Assembly (NCBI GenBank): GCA_032718475.1
Contig: JAUCBJ010009159.1
Span: 1 to 63,928 of the forward strand
From: Nemertoderma westbladi
Taxonomy: Eukaryota; Xenacoelomorpha; Nemertodermatida; Nemertodermatidae
DNA: 63,928 nucleotides
Direction of reading: 5' to 3'
The notes under the pieces were generated by a model. It had not been told where the DNA came from and made no database searches. It saw nothing but the letters and a program-made list of their open reading frames with translations. The position numbers and the translations under genes were made by a program. Shown here in pieces: positions 44,717 to 57,200 of the stretch (positions within the stretch are counted from its first letter, which is position 1; every line of letters starts with the position of its first letter).

Positions 44717-44931
44717 CAGTTAGGAAGGATGAATAACTCGATCCTGAGTTTCTATGAGAGAGGTAAACCTGATTTATTTGATTGCTGGATGTTGTGGAAC
44801 TGCTGCACCTTCTCCTCAACTCCAATTGTATCTCGGAACCGGATACATTGCTATTGTTTATGTAGGCTACCAGGCTGGTTGGGGAGGTGCGAATTAGCGA
44901 GTTAATATCAATCCCATCCAGACTCAATGGG
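44717..44931 (-). CDS. glis: GLIS-like exon 2: conserved GLI-family N-terminal block
   Basis: Acceptor CACTTACAG before 44931, donor ACTG|GTTAGA after 44717. It reads PLSLDGIDINSLIRTSPTSL then VAYINNS, which is the conserved block upstream of the fingers in GLI/GLIS proteins, then a Ser/Gln-rich tail. It follows exon 1 in frame (Ser codon split AG|C). Confidence 0.85.
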
Positions 44932-45228
44932 CTGTAAGTGGTAAATATAAACGGTGGTTACCATTTAATATGAATAATTTTTAAAAATATTAAATAAGAG
45001 TAGCTATGGGGGGGGGGGGGGGGGGGTCAATGGACGCTATCAAAAAATCAATCCCTTGTCATTGACGCAAATAACAGCTGATTACCCCAAAAAATAAGAT
45101 GCAACCTGTTATACTGACGTTTGAATTTTTGAAATAATTTGCAACTGGAGATTTCTCCGTTCATTAAATTCAAAATTACGAGTTATTATATGCTTGACCC
45201 CCACCCCTCACCCCAAGGTTTTTCTTAC

Positions 45229-45345
45229 CTTATAGATAACGACCTCTTTCCCCTGCGAGATCTCTGCCCTGAGTTTGTAGGAGAACTGTCTTTGTTTTGA
45301 GAATCGGTCTCCAAGTTGATAGAACTCGTAGAATTTCTACGGCGT
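45229..45345 (-). CDS. glis: GLIS-like exon 1 as visible: basic Ser-rich segment
   Basis: Acceptor CAATTCCAG before 45345, donor TATAAG|GTAAGAAA after 45229. It encodes RRRNSTSSINLETDS then a GQRSRRGKRSLSIS junction, the basic LSISPLS block known from GLI-family proteins. An upstream exon with the start codon must exist to the right; I could not identify it. The intron to exon 2 holds a 19-base G run (45008-45026). Confidence 0.8.
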
Positions 45346-46140
45346 CTGGAATTGATAGATATTCGCCAATTAATATTTATTATAGCTGATACTGTATTAC
45401 TTTTATTGTTTATTGATAAATATAATTAATAACTCCAATATCTTCTAAGGGGGTCGATTGCATTTAACAATCGACAACAATCGATAATAATCAACTAAGG
45501 AAGGTTGACGACTTCCTGTACCTTGGATCATGGATAGAGAGTAGCAAGTGGCTGGTTGCGAGAAAAGGGACCTGGGGAAAAAATGTTCATTCTGGGAAAA
45601 ACTCGTATAAAGTTTGGCTCTTAAAATCGACTGTTTTAATTGGTTTATTGGTCGTTATTGGGGTGTTTGCATTGGTTTATTGGTCGTTATTGGGTTTTAT
45701 TAGAGCGAAATTCAAACTGTATTCTACTAGTAATAGTACTAAGCACCGTATAAACTTGTTTTTTTAGATTATCGTAAAATATCTGTATCCTATTCGGTTA
45801 GTTATTCGGTTAAATTAGATGACTCCACTTACCTTTAGCCTACTGATATTTATTTATTTATTTGATTATTTTTTATTATATCATATTAATATTTTACCCC
45901 AATGCTGTGTAAGTTTTAAATTAATCTTAAGATTAAGAAATACAATCTTTTACTTTGAATTTTTGTTAATAAAATACATGTAAGTATTATAGATATTCAG
46001 GCTTATAAAGATTAATGTTTTGTATAACTTTGATATGACATAGCTGACTTTTTTATAATTATGTATATTTAGATTAGTATATAAGATTAAAGGTAAGTTG
46101 AATTCGGTTAGTTATTTAACAAACAAGTTAATACACTAAT
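45346..46140. other. A+T-rich spacer upstream of the GLIS-like exons
   Basis: No further exon recognised. It contains a duplicated TGGTTTATTGGTCGTTATTGGG block at about 45640-45700. Confidence 0.45.
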
Positions 46141-46155
46141 AATTTAGAATTTATT

Positions 46156-46612
46156 ATGGAAACTGAAGCAGAGTGGCTCAACCTATTAAATAATAGGGTT
46201 TACTAGGTCGCTGATTACGATGAAACTAGACGAGACCAGAGGGATTGGGATTGGTGGGGAACACGGGACATTGCGGAGCCGTGGCGATTGGCCAACTAAT
46301 GGGGCTCGTCTGCCACAAGCCGATGGACTGGAACAAGTTCCGGGAAGAATACGGAGCGGTACTTGCGAACTCGCTGAAATGGGGAGCGAGACCAGGAAAG
46401 CAGGAAGTATATCAGTTCCAGAAGGGATAAATAAAGATATATCAGAAGAGATGTATCTTACAGGAGGATTGGATAATGATAGGTTTATTAAACCTATTCA
46501 TTATGGTGACTATCGGGAAGGAGCCGACGGCGTTTCTACTATCAGGAGCACCTCTGAATCACAGGAGAGCCTTTAAGGTGGCCTTCGAGGGTCTTGTATG
46601 CCAACAGGGAGT
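46156..46612 (+). pseudogene. Decayed protein-like sequence, unknown family
   Basis: Begins with a good-looking ATG (METEAEWLNLLNNRVY, then a stop). Coherent pieces follow in different frames: DWDWWGTRDIAEPWRLAN, then CHKPMDWNKFREEYGAVLAN, then GKEPTAFLLSGAPLNHRRAF. Switching frames with consistent amino-acid character suggests a gene broken by indels. I do not recognise the family. Confidence is low that it was ever one gene. Confidence 0.3.
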
Positions 46613-47470
46613 GGCGAGGTGAGAATTAATCAGGTTAAGTCAATAGTCGGCGGGAAAGCACATTGGGGAGGACAAGAGCGCATCTATTGGATATTAAGGC
46701 CGCCCTGTAGTGTAGGGCTGATGTGATATGTGTCAATGATATAACCATTGTGATTACTGATTGTTAGTTTAGTTGATTTCCTTGCAGTTGTGTTGTGAGA
46801 CCGGAATAGTTTTGACCGTCGTCGTTACTGACCGTATTGCATATTATTATATACAGACTGTGCTATTATCAATTACTGTGATTATTAATACTGACAATTT
46901 AACTCTGTCGTTTTCAATGGCCTTCGGCCTAATATATATATATCCAGCATTAGCCCAGCAGCCCACGGACGCGACGACGCGTACAATAGGGTGGTGAGTT
47001 TTTTTACTTTTTTTCGATTTCATTGTTCTACCGGTGCACAAAAGTTGCCAAATGGTAAAAAAATAAGGCAAAAAAAATTTCATTAAATTTCGTCTATATC
47101 TTCACGGATCCCAAGAGGGTTGAAATTTTGAGCCATCGCGATGCGCCATAATGAAATTTATAGCAATATAACACATTAATGAAAGATCAATGACTCAAGA
47201 AAGAACTTCCTGCATGCATCAAATGTCATCAAATGGGTCCAAACTTAGTTAGAAACCAAAATTTTAATTTTTGGATCAAGGTAACTAGTGCCACAGGCAC
47301 ATGGACAGAACCTACCATTTGGCACAAAGTGATGATATTTCTAAATTTTCGCGATGGCCAACTTTGAGTTCTCCTACTGAATCGAGTGGCGGCGTGTGTG
47401 ATTTTTGTAAAAACATGAAGAATCGGTCGAAATGGCGGGTTTAAGTATAAGTAAGGGCAGTGAATTTTTA
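46613..47470. other. Spacer, nothing recognised
   Basis: No credible ORF; A+T-rich, with a (TA)n run at about 46932. Confidence 0.45.
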
Positions 47471-47479
47471 TGTCCTTTT

Positions 47480-48770
47480 ATTTGACTTTTTTTGTCCTCC
47501 TTTTTTTAAGAATTGTGCATAATGACTTTTGTTGTCCTTTTAATGACTTTTATTGTCCTTTTAATGACTTTTTATGTATGTATTTCTTCAAACTGTCAGA
47601 CTGCTGATTTCTGGACTGTCAGACAGTTGATTTCAACATGCCTATGCCAAAACATTCAAAATTTGTTGATTTATGGTCTGTCGGACAGTTGGTTTCACTA
47701 TGCCTGTGCCAAAACATTCCATGATTTATAGACTATGAGTAGAATTCCATATGCGCCTGTGGTAAAAGACTCTAAATTTAAAAGTTTGTGGTTGTTGTCG
47801 ATAATCAAATACCACATGACGTAGCAAAACACTCATTTTATAGCCAAAAACAATTTCCAATTGATGGAAAGGAGCATGTTAAGGCCGGATTTTCTAACCA
47901 AAACAATGAACAGTCACTTTACCAAATCAGGGAAAGGAGCAGGTTACAGAGGCGGGATTTTCTAACCAAAACAATAAACGATCATTTACCTAATTGAGGG
48001 AAAGGAGCAAGATACAGAGACGGGATTTTCTAACCAAAACAATAAAACGATAACATTACCAGTTGAGAGAAAGGAGCAGGTTACAGATGCGCGATTTTCT
48101 AACCAAAACAATAAACAGTGACTTTACCAAATCAGGGAAAGGAGCAGGTTATAGAGACGGGATTTTCTAACCAAAACAATAAACGATAACATTACCAATT
48201 GAGAGAAAGGAGCAGGTTACAGAGGCGGGATTTCCTAACTAAAACAATAAACGATCACTTAATTAATTGAGGGAAAGGGGCAGGTTACAGAGGCGGGATT
48301 TTCTAACCAAAACAATAAACAGTCACTTTACAAAATGAAGGAAAGGAGCAGGTTACAGAGGCGGGCCTTTCTAACCAAAACAATAAACGGTCACTTTACC
48401 AAATCAGGCAAAGGAGCAGGTTACAGATGAGATGGGATTTTCTAACCAAAACAACCGGTCTGCCGATAGGCCTACCAGTACCGTATTTAAATGGTAGGCT
48501 ACACAGTAGGCCTACAGCAGTACCGGTGCCGGTACCGGTACTAAAATACAGAAATGCCTGCTTTATACTTACATCTGTACATACAATACAGCAAAATACT
48601 GTAGTGCTATATATACTAAATACTGTAGTGCTATATATACTAATACCGGTACTGATAGCCTGAGAGAACAGCAGTAGAGAAACCGGTAGCATGGAACCTA
48701 ACATTCGATTTTTGGAGGACATAAAAAATTTAAAAAAAGGACAAAAAAAGGATTTAAACGGACAATACAA
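47480..48770. repeat. 68-bp minisatellite with inverted TGTCC-rich flanks
   Basis: About nine to ten tandem 68-bp units lie at 47790-48460, e.g. AAAGGAGCAGGTTACAGAGG followed by CGGGATTTTCTAACCAAAAC. Two unit types alternate irregularly by their last 22 bases (CAGTCACTTTACC... or CGATAACATTACC...). The left flank (47480-47580) has TTTGTCCTCCTTTTTTT and repeated AATGACTTTTATTGTCC. The right flank (48710-48770) has GGAGGACATAAAAAATTTAA and GGACAAAAAAAGG, i.e. an imperfect inverted repeat. This resembles a foldback element with an internal array. ACCGGTA-rich sequence lies at 48460-48660. Confidence 0.7.
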
Positions 48771-48849
48771 ATTATTGCGATAAGTAAGCCTGGGAAGCTA
48801 ATTTTGAAAATCGGCTGTGATTGGCTGTTACATATATATGTTATTGCAA

Positions 48850-49510
48850 TATAAATATTGCCATAAAAAATGAAACAAAATTTTTAGGGATTTGGATAGA
48901 TAACAAATTAACCTGGAAAAGTCACTGCGCATATGTCCTAAAGAAAATTTCTAAATCTTGCGGTATATTCTTCAAAATTCGACACATCTTACCTTTAAAT
49001 ATTTTAAAAATGCTTTATTTCACACTCATTCATCCTTACATATTATACGGCTTAGTACTATGGGGTAACACTTATAACAAATATATAAACCCCATTCGAA
49101 TCAAAATAAATAAATTATTACGAGCAATCACCTTCAAACACTATCAAGCGCACTCCAACCCGATTTACAAATCCCTAAATATTTTGCCAATTGAAAAATT
49201 GTATAAATTAGAAGTAGCTAAACTAATGTGGGAGATTCATAATAAGAAAAAGAAAGAATTCATTTCATCCCTATTCACACAAACATCCCAAATCCACAGT
49301 CACGCTACTACAGTAGATCCACAACACTGCAGAACTATTTTATTCCCCGTACTAGATTGCTGTCCACACAAAATTCATTAAATTACAGAGGAACTATTAT
49401 ATGGAACTCACTAAGCATGGAACTAAAACAATGTAAGTCAAAACATTTATTAGCCAAAAAACTAAAAATATCACTTCTAAATCACCTACAAAATAATAAT
49501 AAATAAATAA
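48850..49510 (+). mobile_element. LINE C-terminal fragment (Jockey/CR1/L2-like)
   Basis: Reads TKFLGIWIDNKLTWKSHC, SKSCGIFFKIRHILPLN, LYFTLIHPYILYGLVLWGNT, then ITFKHYQAHSNPIYKSLN. After a frameshift at about 49378 it ends as GTIIWNSLSMELKQCKS to HLQNNNK and a stop at about 49504. This is the region after the RT palm; the palm and everything upstream are missing. It is the same family as 29980-30370. Confidence 0.85.
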
Positions 49511-50881
49511 CTTATAAACAAACATCACCGTCATCACCTCAGTTGATTATTTATTGTCATCATCGTTTTCCGTAAAACACTTGAATGTATCTGCACATGT
49601 TCTACCACCATAAACACCACTTTACGCAATTCAACTATTATAACAACAAGCCATACCGATCGCAAGATGTCGAGTACCAAGTTCATTTGAATGGCAATGA
49701 ACCAGTATATCACGAATTATTTTCCTCTCTTTTAGTCAAATAATGCAACACTAGCTATGCTACTGCTTTATTTGGCTAATTAAATAACTACACAAATTCA
49801 ATAGGCTACACAAATTGCAAATAACTGTTCATATGATAGTTCACTAATCAGCTAATATGCCTATTTATTCGTGACATTTCAATTTGTAAATAAAACTGAT
49901 ATACGAGCTCATATACGAGCTCATATGAGCTCAATTGATTGATTGATTGATTGACATATTTGACATCACGTCACTTAGCTGTGCTCAGATAATTTCTTAT
50001 ATTGTTTTCTATGGGTTGATTTTCAATCGATTTAAATACACATTTAATCTACATAATTGTAAGGTTCAATAATTTTTGTGCACAATAAAGTCAATTGATT
50101 AAGATTAATTAAGAAAACAATATGAACAATGTGAAATATATTCGAAATATAATTTTAGCTTTAGACAAATGTTTAATTTACAAATTGTATAATTAATATT
50201 ATTACAAAATTGATTGCATTAAGTTATATCTATGTAACTATAATATATACCAGTCACCACAAAAGTTTAAGCAAACTGACTGACTGACTAAAGGTCATTC
50301 AACAATATTTAATGTTTAAAGTTTAGAGTTTAATGATTGTCAATTAATGGGTTTTTAATGATCGTTCATTAATAATTAGTTATAGCATTGATAACAGATA
50401 TAATTGCATATGCAGATATGATAACTGATCTGACAGCGCAGTAAGCTGTATATCGTACAGCAGTACAGTAGGCCTAGGTAGTAGTCCTATATATCCCTGT
50501 TTGAATATCCCGCTCTCATGTTGACCCAATAATTCGTGATGTTAGGTCACTACAAGTTCATCAATAATTTGATATGTTTCGCTCTACAATCATTTCTCAC
50601 CTGGCTTATATCAATTGAAATTGGAGAGTCAAGCGCGTCTTTTAACACTACAAACAATTATAAATAATACTGTTTGCAATTTTGCACACTTGGTAGATTG
50701 CCTGACCCCGTATGCAAGAACTAATCAACGCAGCCCTAGCCTCCTATTGCATTGCAGTATCGGAATAGGCCTATTGCTTTATTGTTGCTTAAGTTCATAA
50801 CGTTGAGTAAAACCTACTGCTGTACAACTCTTATGCTACTGGTGACTGGTACACATTTCAACTTAATGAACTTAATGCTGC
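49511..50881. other. A+T-rich spacer with short microsatellites
   Basis: A GATT repeat (about 49935-49955) beside palindromic CGAGCTCATAT units. No gene recognised. Confidence 0.5.
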
Positions 50882-51390
50882 TGTAAAAGCTTTTGTGGGA
50901 TAACTGATACGTTTGCCTTTGCTGGCCAGTTCCCCCCCGGTCGCTAGAATACTCTAAAAGGGATTTATAACTAAAATAGTGCAAGCTACCAGCTTATTGG
51001 CTGATGTGCTGTACGGAGGTATCTGGGCTCAGTTTAATCGGCCAACCAGCTTAGGGAGGTTGCCTCAGCCCTGCTGTCCGTATCGGCCAATAGAATTTGA
51101 GTGGGCGTTGATTTCGACCTATCCCAGAGCTACTGAACTGAATTTCCTATCTCTATGCTCATCCTCTGTGTTGGACGGGAGCTTCGTGGAATAAGGGTAG
51201 TTGGTATCCTCGTATAGTGATTCTAGTCATATGATTCTTCATATGATTCTGTTGTTGTGTTCCCATTTTTCGCCATAACACCGGCTTTTGGGAAGAACTC
51301 CAGTAAAACTGCTTAAATTATCGAAAGTATAACTGTTACCTCACTTAACTAACGAACTTAACTAGTCTCAATCACTTAATTTAACTGCAC
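50882..51390 (+). repeat. Putative 5' LTR of BEL copy 2
   Basis: Starts TGTAAAAGCTTTTGTGGGAT, matching the start of the copy 1 LTR (TGTAAAAGCTTTTACGGAAT). It has a TTATAACT box near 50966, a CGGCCAATAGAATTTGAG block comparable to the CCAATCAGAG of copy 1, and is followed by the homologous leader from about 51400. The body is strongly diverged from copy 1, and the 3' edge is approximate. Confidence 0.6.
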
Positions 51391-54291
51391 TAATCATATT
51401 GTTTGTACTGTTATTTACCGTCAGTTATTAATTGTATCTATTTGTTGATGAAATATTGCCCTTTGGAGAATACGGATAAATCACCCAAATTTCCCAATTT
51501 TCTTGATACACTACAGGTTAGAGAGACAGGCTATATATAACAATTGCGATTTATATTAATGTGGTGTGTATTGAATCTAATGTTATTTAGCAGACCCTAC
51601 ATGAGTCAATTGCTGCTCTCTTTATGTGTGATCAAATATACTGACGGTCGGCAGAATAGTGTGCATGATTGTGATTGGTAACAAAGTATTTCCTAAAGAA
51701 TACGCCTTATACTTTAATCATAAGCGGTATCGTTGCGTTTAGTATAAGTCCTAGTTCTGTTTAAATAGATAGAGCGCCACGTCCTAAAGGAACTGTTAAT
51801 ATTTCCCGAAAGCCAATAATATCTGTCAGAAATTAATTATTAACGATCTATCGAATAATACAGTAGGTTTACACTGCAACCTTACACTGCAATAATAAAA
51901 TTTAAGCATCCGAATTCAGCCTCCTGGGTGTAGATCCATCGGGTGAATGATCGCGCATGGGCTGACTTCGGCTAATGTTTTGTGTATTAGCATAAAATAT
52001 TGTCGTATGCTAAAGGTGTTTTAATTAACTAAAAGACATATAAATTTTGGCAGGTTAAACTGCTAAAGGTCTTCAAAAGCGCGAACAGTAACAGTTACGA
52101 TCTTATTGCAGTAAGCAATAAGGTTGCAAAATACCGTAGTGACTGGTAAACCTGAACCGGTACTTCTGTAGGTCAGTAGGCCTAACTGCCAGAACCGGTA
52201 CTTCTGTAGGTCTGTAGGCCCAACTGTCCTAACCGGTATTTCCAGTATAAGTACATTAGTATTATTCGATTTTGATTATTGTATACCGGTAGGTCTCGAT
52301 ATTAAATCGGGGACGCCTGGTTTTTATTGGGATTTTACTTAGGTCTATTTCTGTCAGTTTTATTTCCTAGTAAGTTAATATTGAGCAGAAGGCGTGAGAC
52401 CCTGCTCAGATTGTTCAGATAATTGTAGGCTGAGCTGCTGTCTGACTGTTGTTGGGTTTGGAGAGATTACGGCGTGTGTAGAGTTTGTCTGATAAAGTGC
52501 CGTTAGTAAGTTGGGGCAGCCATATGCTGTAAGGTCAATCCCCTCTTAAAGAATAAGTCGTACTACCGTGTTAGAACGCATACTAACTAACAGTTTCAGA
52601 ATCTGCATATACTGTAGTTTATTTAGGCTTGATCGTGGTCTGCCGGCATTTTTTGGCCTGTGTTTGTTTGTGTAGTCTGTTCAGGTACCGTAATAGTTAT
52701 TACTCAAATATTTTGTAGGCTGGATTGTTGTCTAGCTATTCTTAGGCCTGAAGGGATTGCTGCGTGTGTAGAGTTTGTCTGATAAAGTGCCGTTAGTGAG
52801 TTGGGGCAGCCATATGCTGTAAGGTCAATCCCCTCTTAAAGAATAAGTCGTACTACCGTGTTAGAACGCATACTAACTAACAGTTTCAGAATCTGCACAT
52901 ACTGTAGTTTGTTTAGGCTTGATAGTAGTCTGCCAGCGTTTGGTTTGTATTTTTGTTTGAGTATTCTGTACGGGTAGCGTAATATTTATTATTCAGAGTT
53001 TATGCGATTATTCGCAACATTCATGTCCCCAAGTTTATCCCTACAGTAATTGTGCTTGTTATACATACCGTTATAGTTAAATTAACCCCGGTACTACACG
53101 GGCTGCTTGGCGTAGGACAAGACTGGTGACTTTGTGCTCTGGTCACTCCAGCAGATGCCGTGGTTCCTTTAACTGTTCAAGTATATTTAACTACTGATTA
53201 TTTGTTGTACCGGTACTTGTACCTAATTTAGGGTTTAGCGTACAGTGCTTCCGAGAGTAATTAGTGTGTAGACAGTATATTTGTGTTGTAAAGTGGTTGA
53301 TAGGCACATTTGTTAGCTCTATTAACTTCTGGGTAGGAACACTCCGTGATACATAACGTAGTACCTATAGCGATACGGTTATAGGTCGTCAGGCGGTGGT
53401 ATTTTCCTATCTGGACAGTGCAATATATTTACTACTACTTATTATTTCAAATACCGTAGTACCCTGTCCGTTGTAATAACCAGAAATCTGACCCTTTGTT
53501 AGGCTGGTTTGTAGTTTCCCTGTAAAATTACCCTAAAATTTCGTACGTAATATTTTGTTGTGTTTTAATTAGAGAATTAATCTCACCCTTATCGTAAGTA
53601 ATTTGTAGTATTAGAATTATCAGTTTTAGTGTCTCAATAAGTAACACTTCACTGAGAGCGTACAGCTTCTGTGTAGTGACTCCCCCAGAAATAATAACAT
53701 TTATTTCAAATATTGACAAAACCCCTTTTAAACGGGTATATATCTATTATAAATCAACTCAAACGATTTATAAATAGTAGGCCTGCCATACAACAACTAG
53801 GTCTCAATATCAGTTGGACTACTGCTTAAATAACGGTAATAAAGTAAGTTAAAGTAACCAAGTAACCCTAAAATATTCAGAAATTCAATTATTCTAAAAA
53901 ATAATTGACATACCGGTACTTACCATAGGCTTATTATATTTATTTCTATAAATTTGAGCTGAAATCATACCGGTATTCTGTAATTAATTCTAGTTCATAA
54001 TTATACTTATATATACTATAAGTGTCAGCTGTATACCGGTATCCACGATAGGCCTATTATATATTATATATATTGGTGCTAAAATTATATACCGGTACTC
54101 TGTGACAAATCTAGTCTGTAATAATAATTATATATACTATAAGCATACCGGTATTCTAATATATTGTATATATATCACGTTACACCGAGTAACGGTACTG
54201 GTAATAAATCGCTAGGCTTGCGGTCATACTGAATTACCAGACTTGCTTTAACTGAAACTATAGTAGTAGACATTCAACTGTATAGCTAAAC
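51391..54291 (+). repeat. Long leader of BEL copy 2
   Basis: Homologous, in opposite orientation, to 14994-17923, with the same 290-bp tandem duplication (about 52440-52640 and 52730-52960) and the ACCGGTA-containing tandem repeat near gag (53900-54170). It has no ORF shared with copy 1. Confidence 0.85.
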
Positions 54292-57200
54292 ATGTCTGAC
54301 ACTCAGCAAAACCTTTCAGACAGTCTGATCGATACAACTATCTGTGACTCAGATAGGAGTGTGGAGCGATTAAGAAAGGAGTTCAGCTCACCTCCTACTG
54401 CAAAAAAGGTCATCCCTCCAGTAGTATCAGACCCTAGGCTAATCCACCATAGGTCCATCATAGGCACTCGGGCACAGGTAAAACGGAACCAAGAGGCAGT
54501 TGTCCCATCGCAGCAACATCTTGGTCAAGAACCTACTTCCCAGCGACCCGATAGCTCCAGCAGTTCGGATACTGTAGAGCTGACCCCCGAACGCGGAGTG
54601 CAGATGGCTGCTACAGTCTACTCGGACCCCCTTCTTACCCTTCCTGCTGCAGTGCTAACTACTATATTCATTGCGGTGGAGGAACATCAAGCCGACTGGG
54701 CGAGGAATAAGCGAGCGACCCAAGATAATTATGCGGGATACGCCAGGGAAGAATTAATGTCTATTGTCGAGTCACAATGGAACTTTCCCGGACTCGGACT
54801 CCCGTTGGATCTGTCCGAAGCTACTTGGGAAGATATACACAGGATGGGAGTGGCAAAAGATACAATGGATCCAGCTGTTTGGAAGAGGTCGGCAGCAGGA
54901 TATGTGCAGGGATTCTTCGGCTCCTTGGAGCGATTGGAAGAACAACTGTTTAGACAACCTCAAGGACCTCAAGAGCAGGAAGAGCTGCTATACCAAATAT
55001 GCGAAAGAACCCTACGCATACGACTAATCCTCTCAGCCTTTGAGGAAACTTCCAAAAGAAGACAGGACACGTCGCTGCAGGTCGCTGTCAAAACTTGGTT
55101 ACATCGGGTAGATCTCAAAGTACAGGAAACGGCCCAGTGGAAATCCCAGCTGGCTGAGAGATCAACCTATGAAGAACAAACTGATGTCACACTTTCTCAA
55201 GCGGAAAGCGAAGAGACCGCCGAGAAACCGCGAACTAGAGACGCTATCGACATTTATTTGTCCGACTATCAGCGTTTCCTAGGAGACGAAGAGTTGAGGA
55301 GACGGCTGTCTGGACTTTCCCCTAATAGTGAAGGAACTAAGCTTGTGTTGGACTCAATCGATGCCGAAATGTTAGCTGCAAACCAAGCTGAATGTGATGA
55401 AAAACTCCGCCTCACTAGAGTCTGAGAAGAACAAGTAAAGAAAGAATGGATAGAGAAAAGAAAGGTGGCAGCAGCAGAGGCGGCAGAAGCAGAAGCCGAA
55501 AGAAAGTCGGCAAAAGCAGAAGCCGAAAGAAAGTCGGCAGAAGCAAAAGCAGAAGCCGAAAGAAAGGCGGCAGAAGCAGAAGCAGAAGCCGAAAGAAAGG
55601 CGGCAGAAGCAGAAGCAGAAGCCGAAAGAAAGGCGGCAGAAGCAGAAGCAGAAGCCGAAAGAAAGGCTGCAGAAGCAGAAGCCGAAAGAAAAGCAGCAGT
55701 GGCAGAAGCAGAACGTAGAGCTTCTGAAGAGACTATCCAATTGGAGTTGGAAAATCTGCAAGAGACGCAAGACAGTATAAATAAACAGTTTACTGCTAAT
55801 CAAATGCAGATGATGAGAAAATCTACTCCCAAGCGCCAGGGATACACATCCTCGGAGGAAGGCGATACTACCGATCCTGAAGGCGGGGGAAATAGATCTC
55901 ATCTAAGTAGGCGTAGAAAAACATCTTACCGTCGCAAATTGCCTGATTTGCCCCCAGCTGTTAGAAGACAGCTAGCTAGCACAGACTTGAGTAGTATAGA
56001 ACCTACAGCCCAAAGTATTAAGGTCCAAAGACTCTCTACAATAGTTGATGAGCCTGAGATAATTAGGCCTGTCGTTCCCAAAGTCACTTCTGTGTTAGAG
56101 ACCCCTGTACTTCCAGAGCTTAACTCTAAATTCCCTTTACATAGTACTACACTGCCTGTACCCGGTGGAACAGTCCAAGAGAATATCCCTGTCCAGATAG
56201 CAGAGAGAGAAATTAAAAATTTGTCTCCCGTCGTCCCGCGTCAGCCCGCTACTATGTTGGCGACTCCCGCTTCGGCGGTTGAGTGGGTGGAAGAGGGACG
56301 GCGGGGGATGAATCTCCTGCTAGGACAGATGCAGGAGACTGTCCACCAACTTAAGGGAACAGTGAGGGAAGGTAGAGCAGAGTTGCAAGAAGTGCAGCAA
56401 AGTATCGCGCTAGAACGCGACAAATTAGTCAATATACAAAAGGGCATACCAATACCCCCTGTAACATTGTGTCAGCCTGTTAGGTCTGAAGTATTACATG
56501 CGCAAGGTGTGGAGCCTACACGCATCTATACTGCTAGTGAAGTTGAAACTCCTATAGCAAACCCTATTAAGGGTGATTATAGACCTGTTATTAATGATAT
56601 TCCCTATAGACCTGATAATGATCCGAGAAATTTATATACCGATAATTCGATATTAAATAACACGATGGCCCAAGAAAGCTTTACGCGTCAGATAGCTAGA
56701 ACAGAAGCCTGCCAAGCGGTCAAAGTGGGAGAGATCGTCAAATTCAATGGAGATGAGATGAAATGGTTACCTTTCAACGAATATTATAAAGATAGCATAC
56801 AGAACTCTGTACTATCTAACGGAGAGAAACTTAGATTCCTCATCAAGTGTTTGGAAGGACCTCCCAAGTTAATGGCGTTAAAGTTTATTGGACATCCAGA
56901 AGGATTAAGACAAGTTTGGGATACATTAAACATCAGGTATGGTAACAAGGATAACATAGCTAAGTATTTGTATGCAAAATTAGTAGCCCCCCGACACTTC
57001 CTTAGTAGTGGGATTATAGAGTTTTCCGATGAAATTCAAGAGATCTGTAGACAACTGGACTGGTTAGGTAAGTCGCATGAATATCAGAGTTCCATGGTTA
57101 TTGGAGCCGTAGTCTCTACTTTACCAAAGGGTGGAGTATGTACACGCTGGGACAAGAAAGTGTTGTACATGAATGAACAACAACGACGAAGTCCTACCAT

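Larger units (their letters stand above)
42588..45345 (-). other. glis: GLIS-like zinc-finger transcription factor locus (five exons seen, incomplete)
   Basis: Five exons joined by four GT-AG introns of 297, 619, 421 and 189 bp give one continuous frame (except the TAG in exon 5) with the GLI-family N-terminal block and C2H2 fingers 1 to 4. Family proteins have five fingers, so the rest of finger 4, finger 5 and the C-terminus are missing. They are not in the 2.5 kb to the left, which holds a SINE, LINE tail and foldback repeat. All splice junctions and phases agree, which argues against a processed pseudogene. The only coding lesion seen is the TAG at 42682-42684. Confidence 0.8.

Noticed and set aside
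47790-48460. Possible CRISPR-like array of repeats and spacers
   Set aside because: Units are contiguous 68-bp tandem copies with no unique spacers, in an animal-type genome. A minisatellite explains them.
48396-48770. 124-codon minus-strand ORF in ACCGGTA-rich sequence
   Set aside because: Low-complexity reading of simple repeats and of the minisatellite flank.
55423-55425. TGA as a selenocysteine or programmed readthrough codon
   Set aside because: Copy 1 has Gln there and no recoding signal was recognised. A point mutation is simpler.
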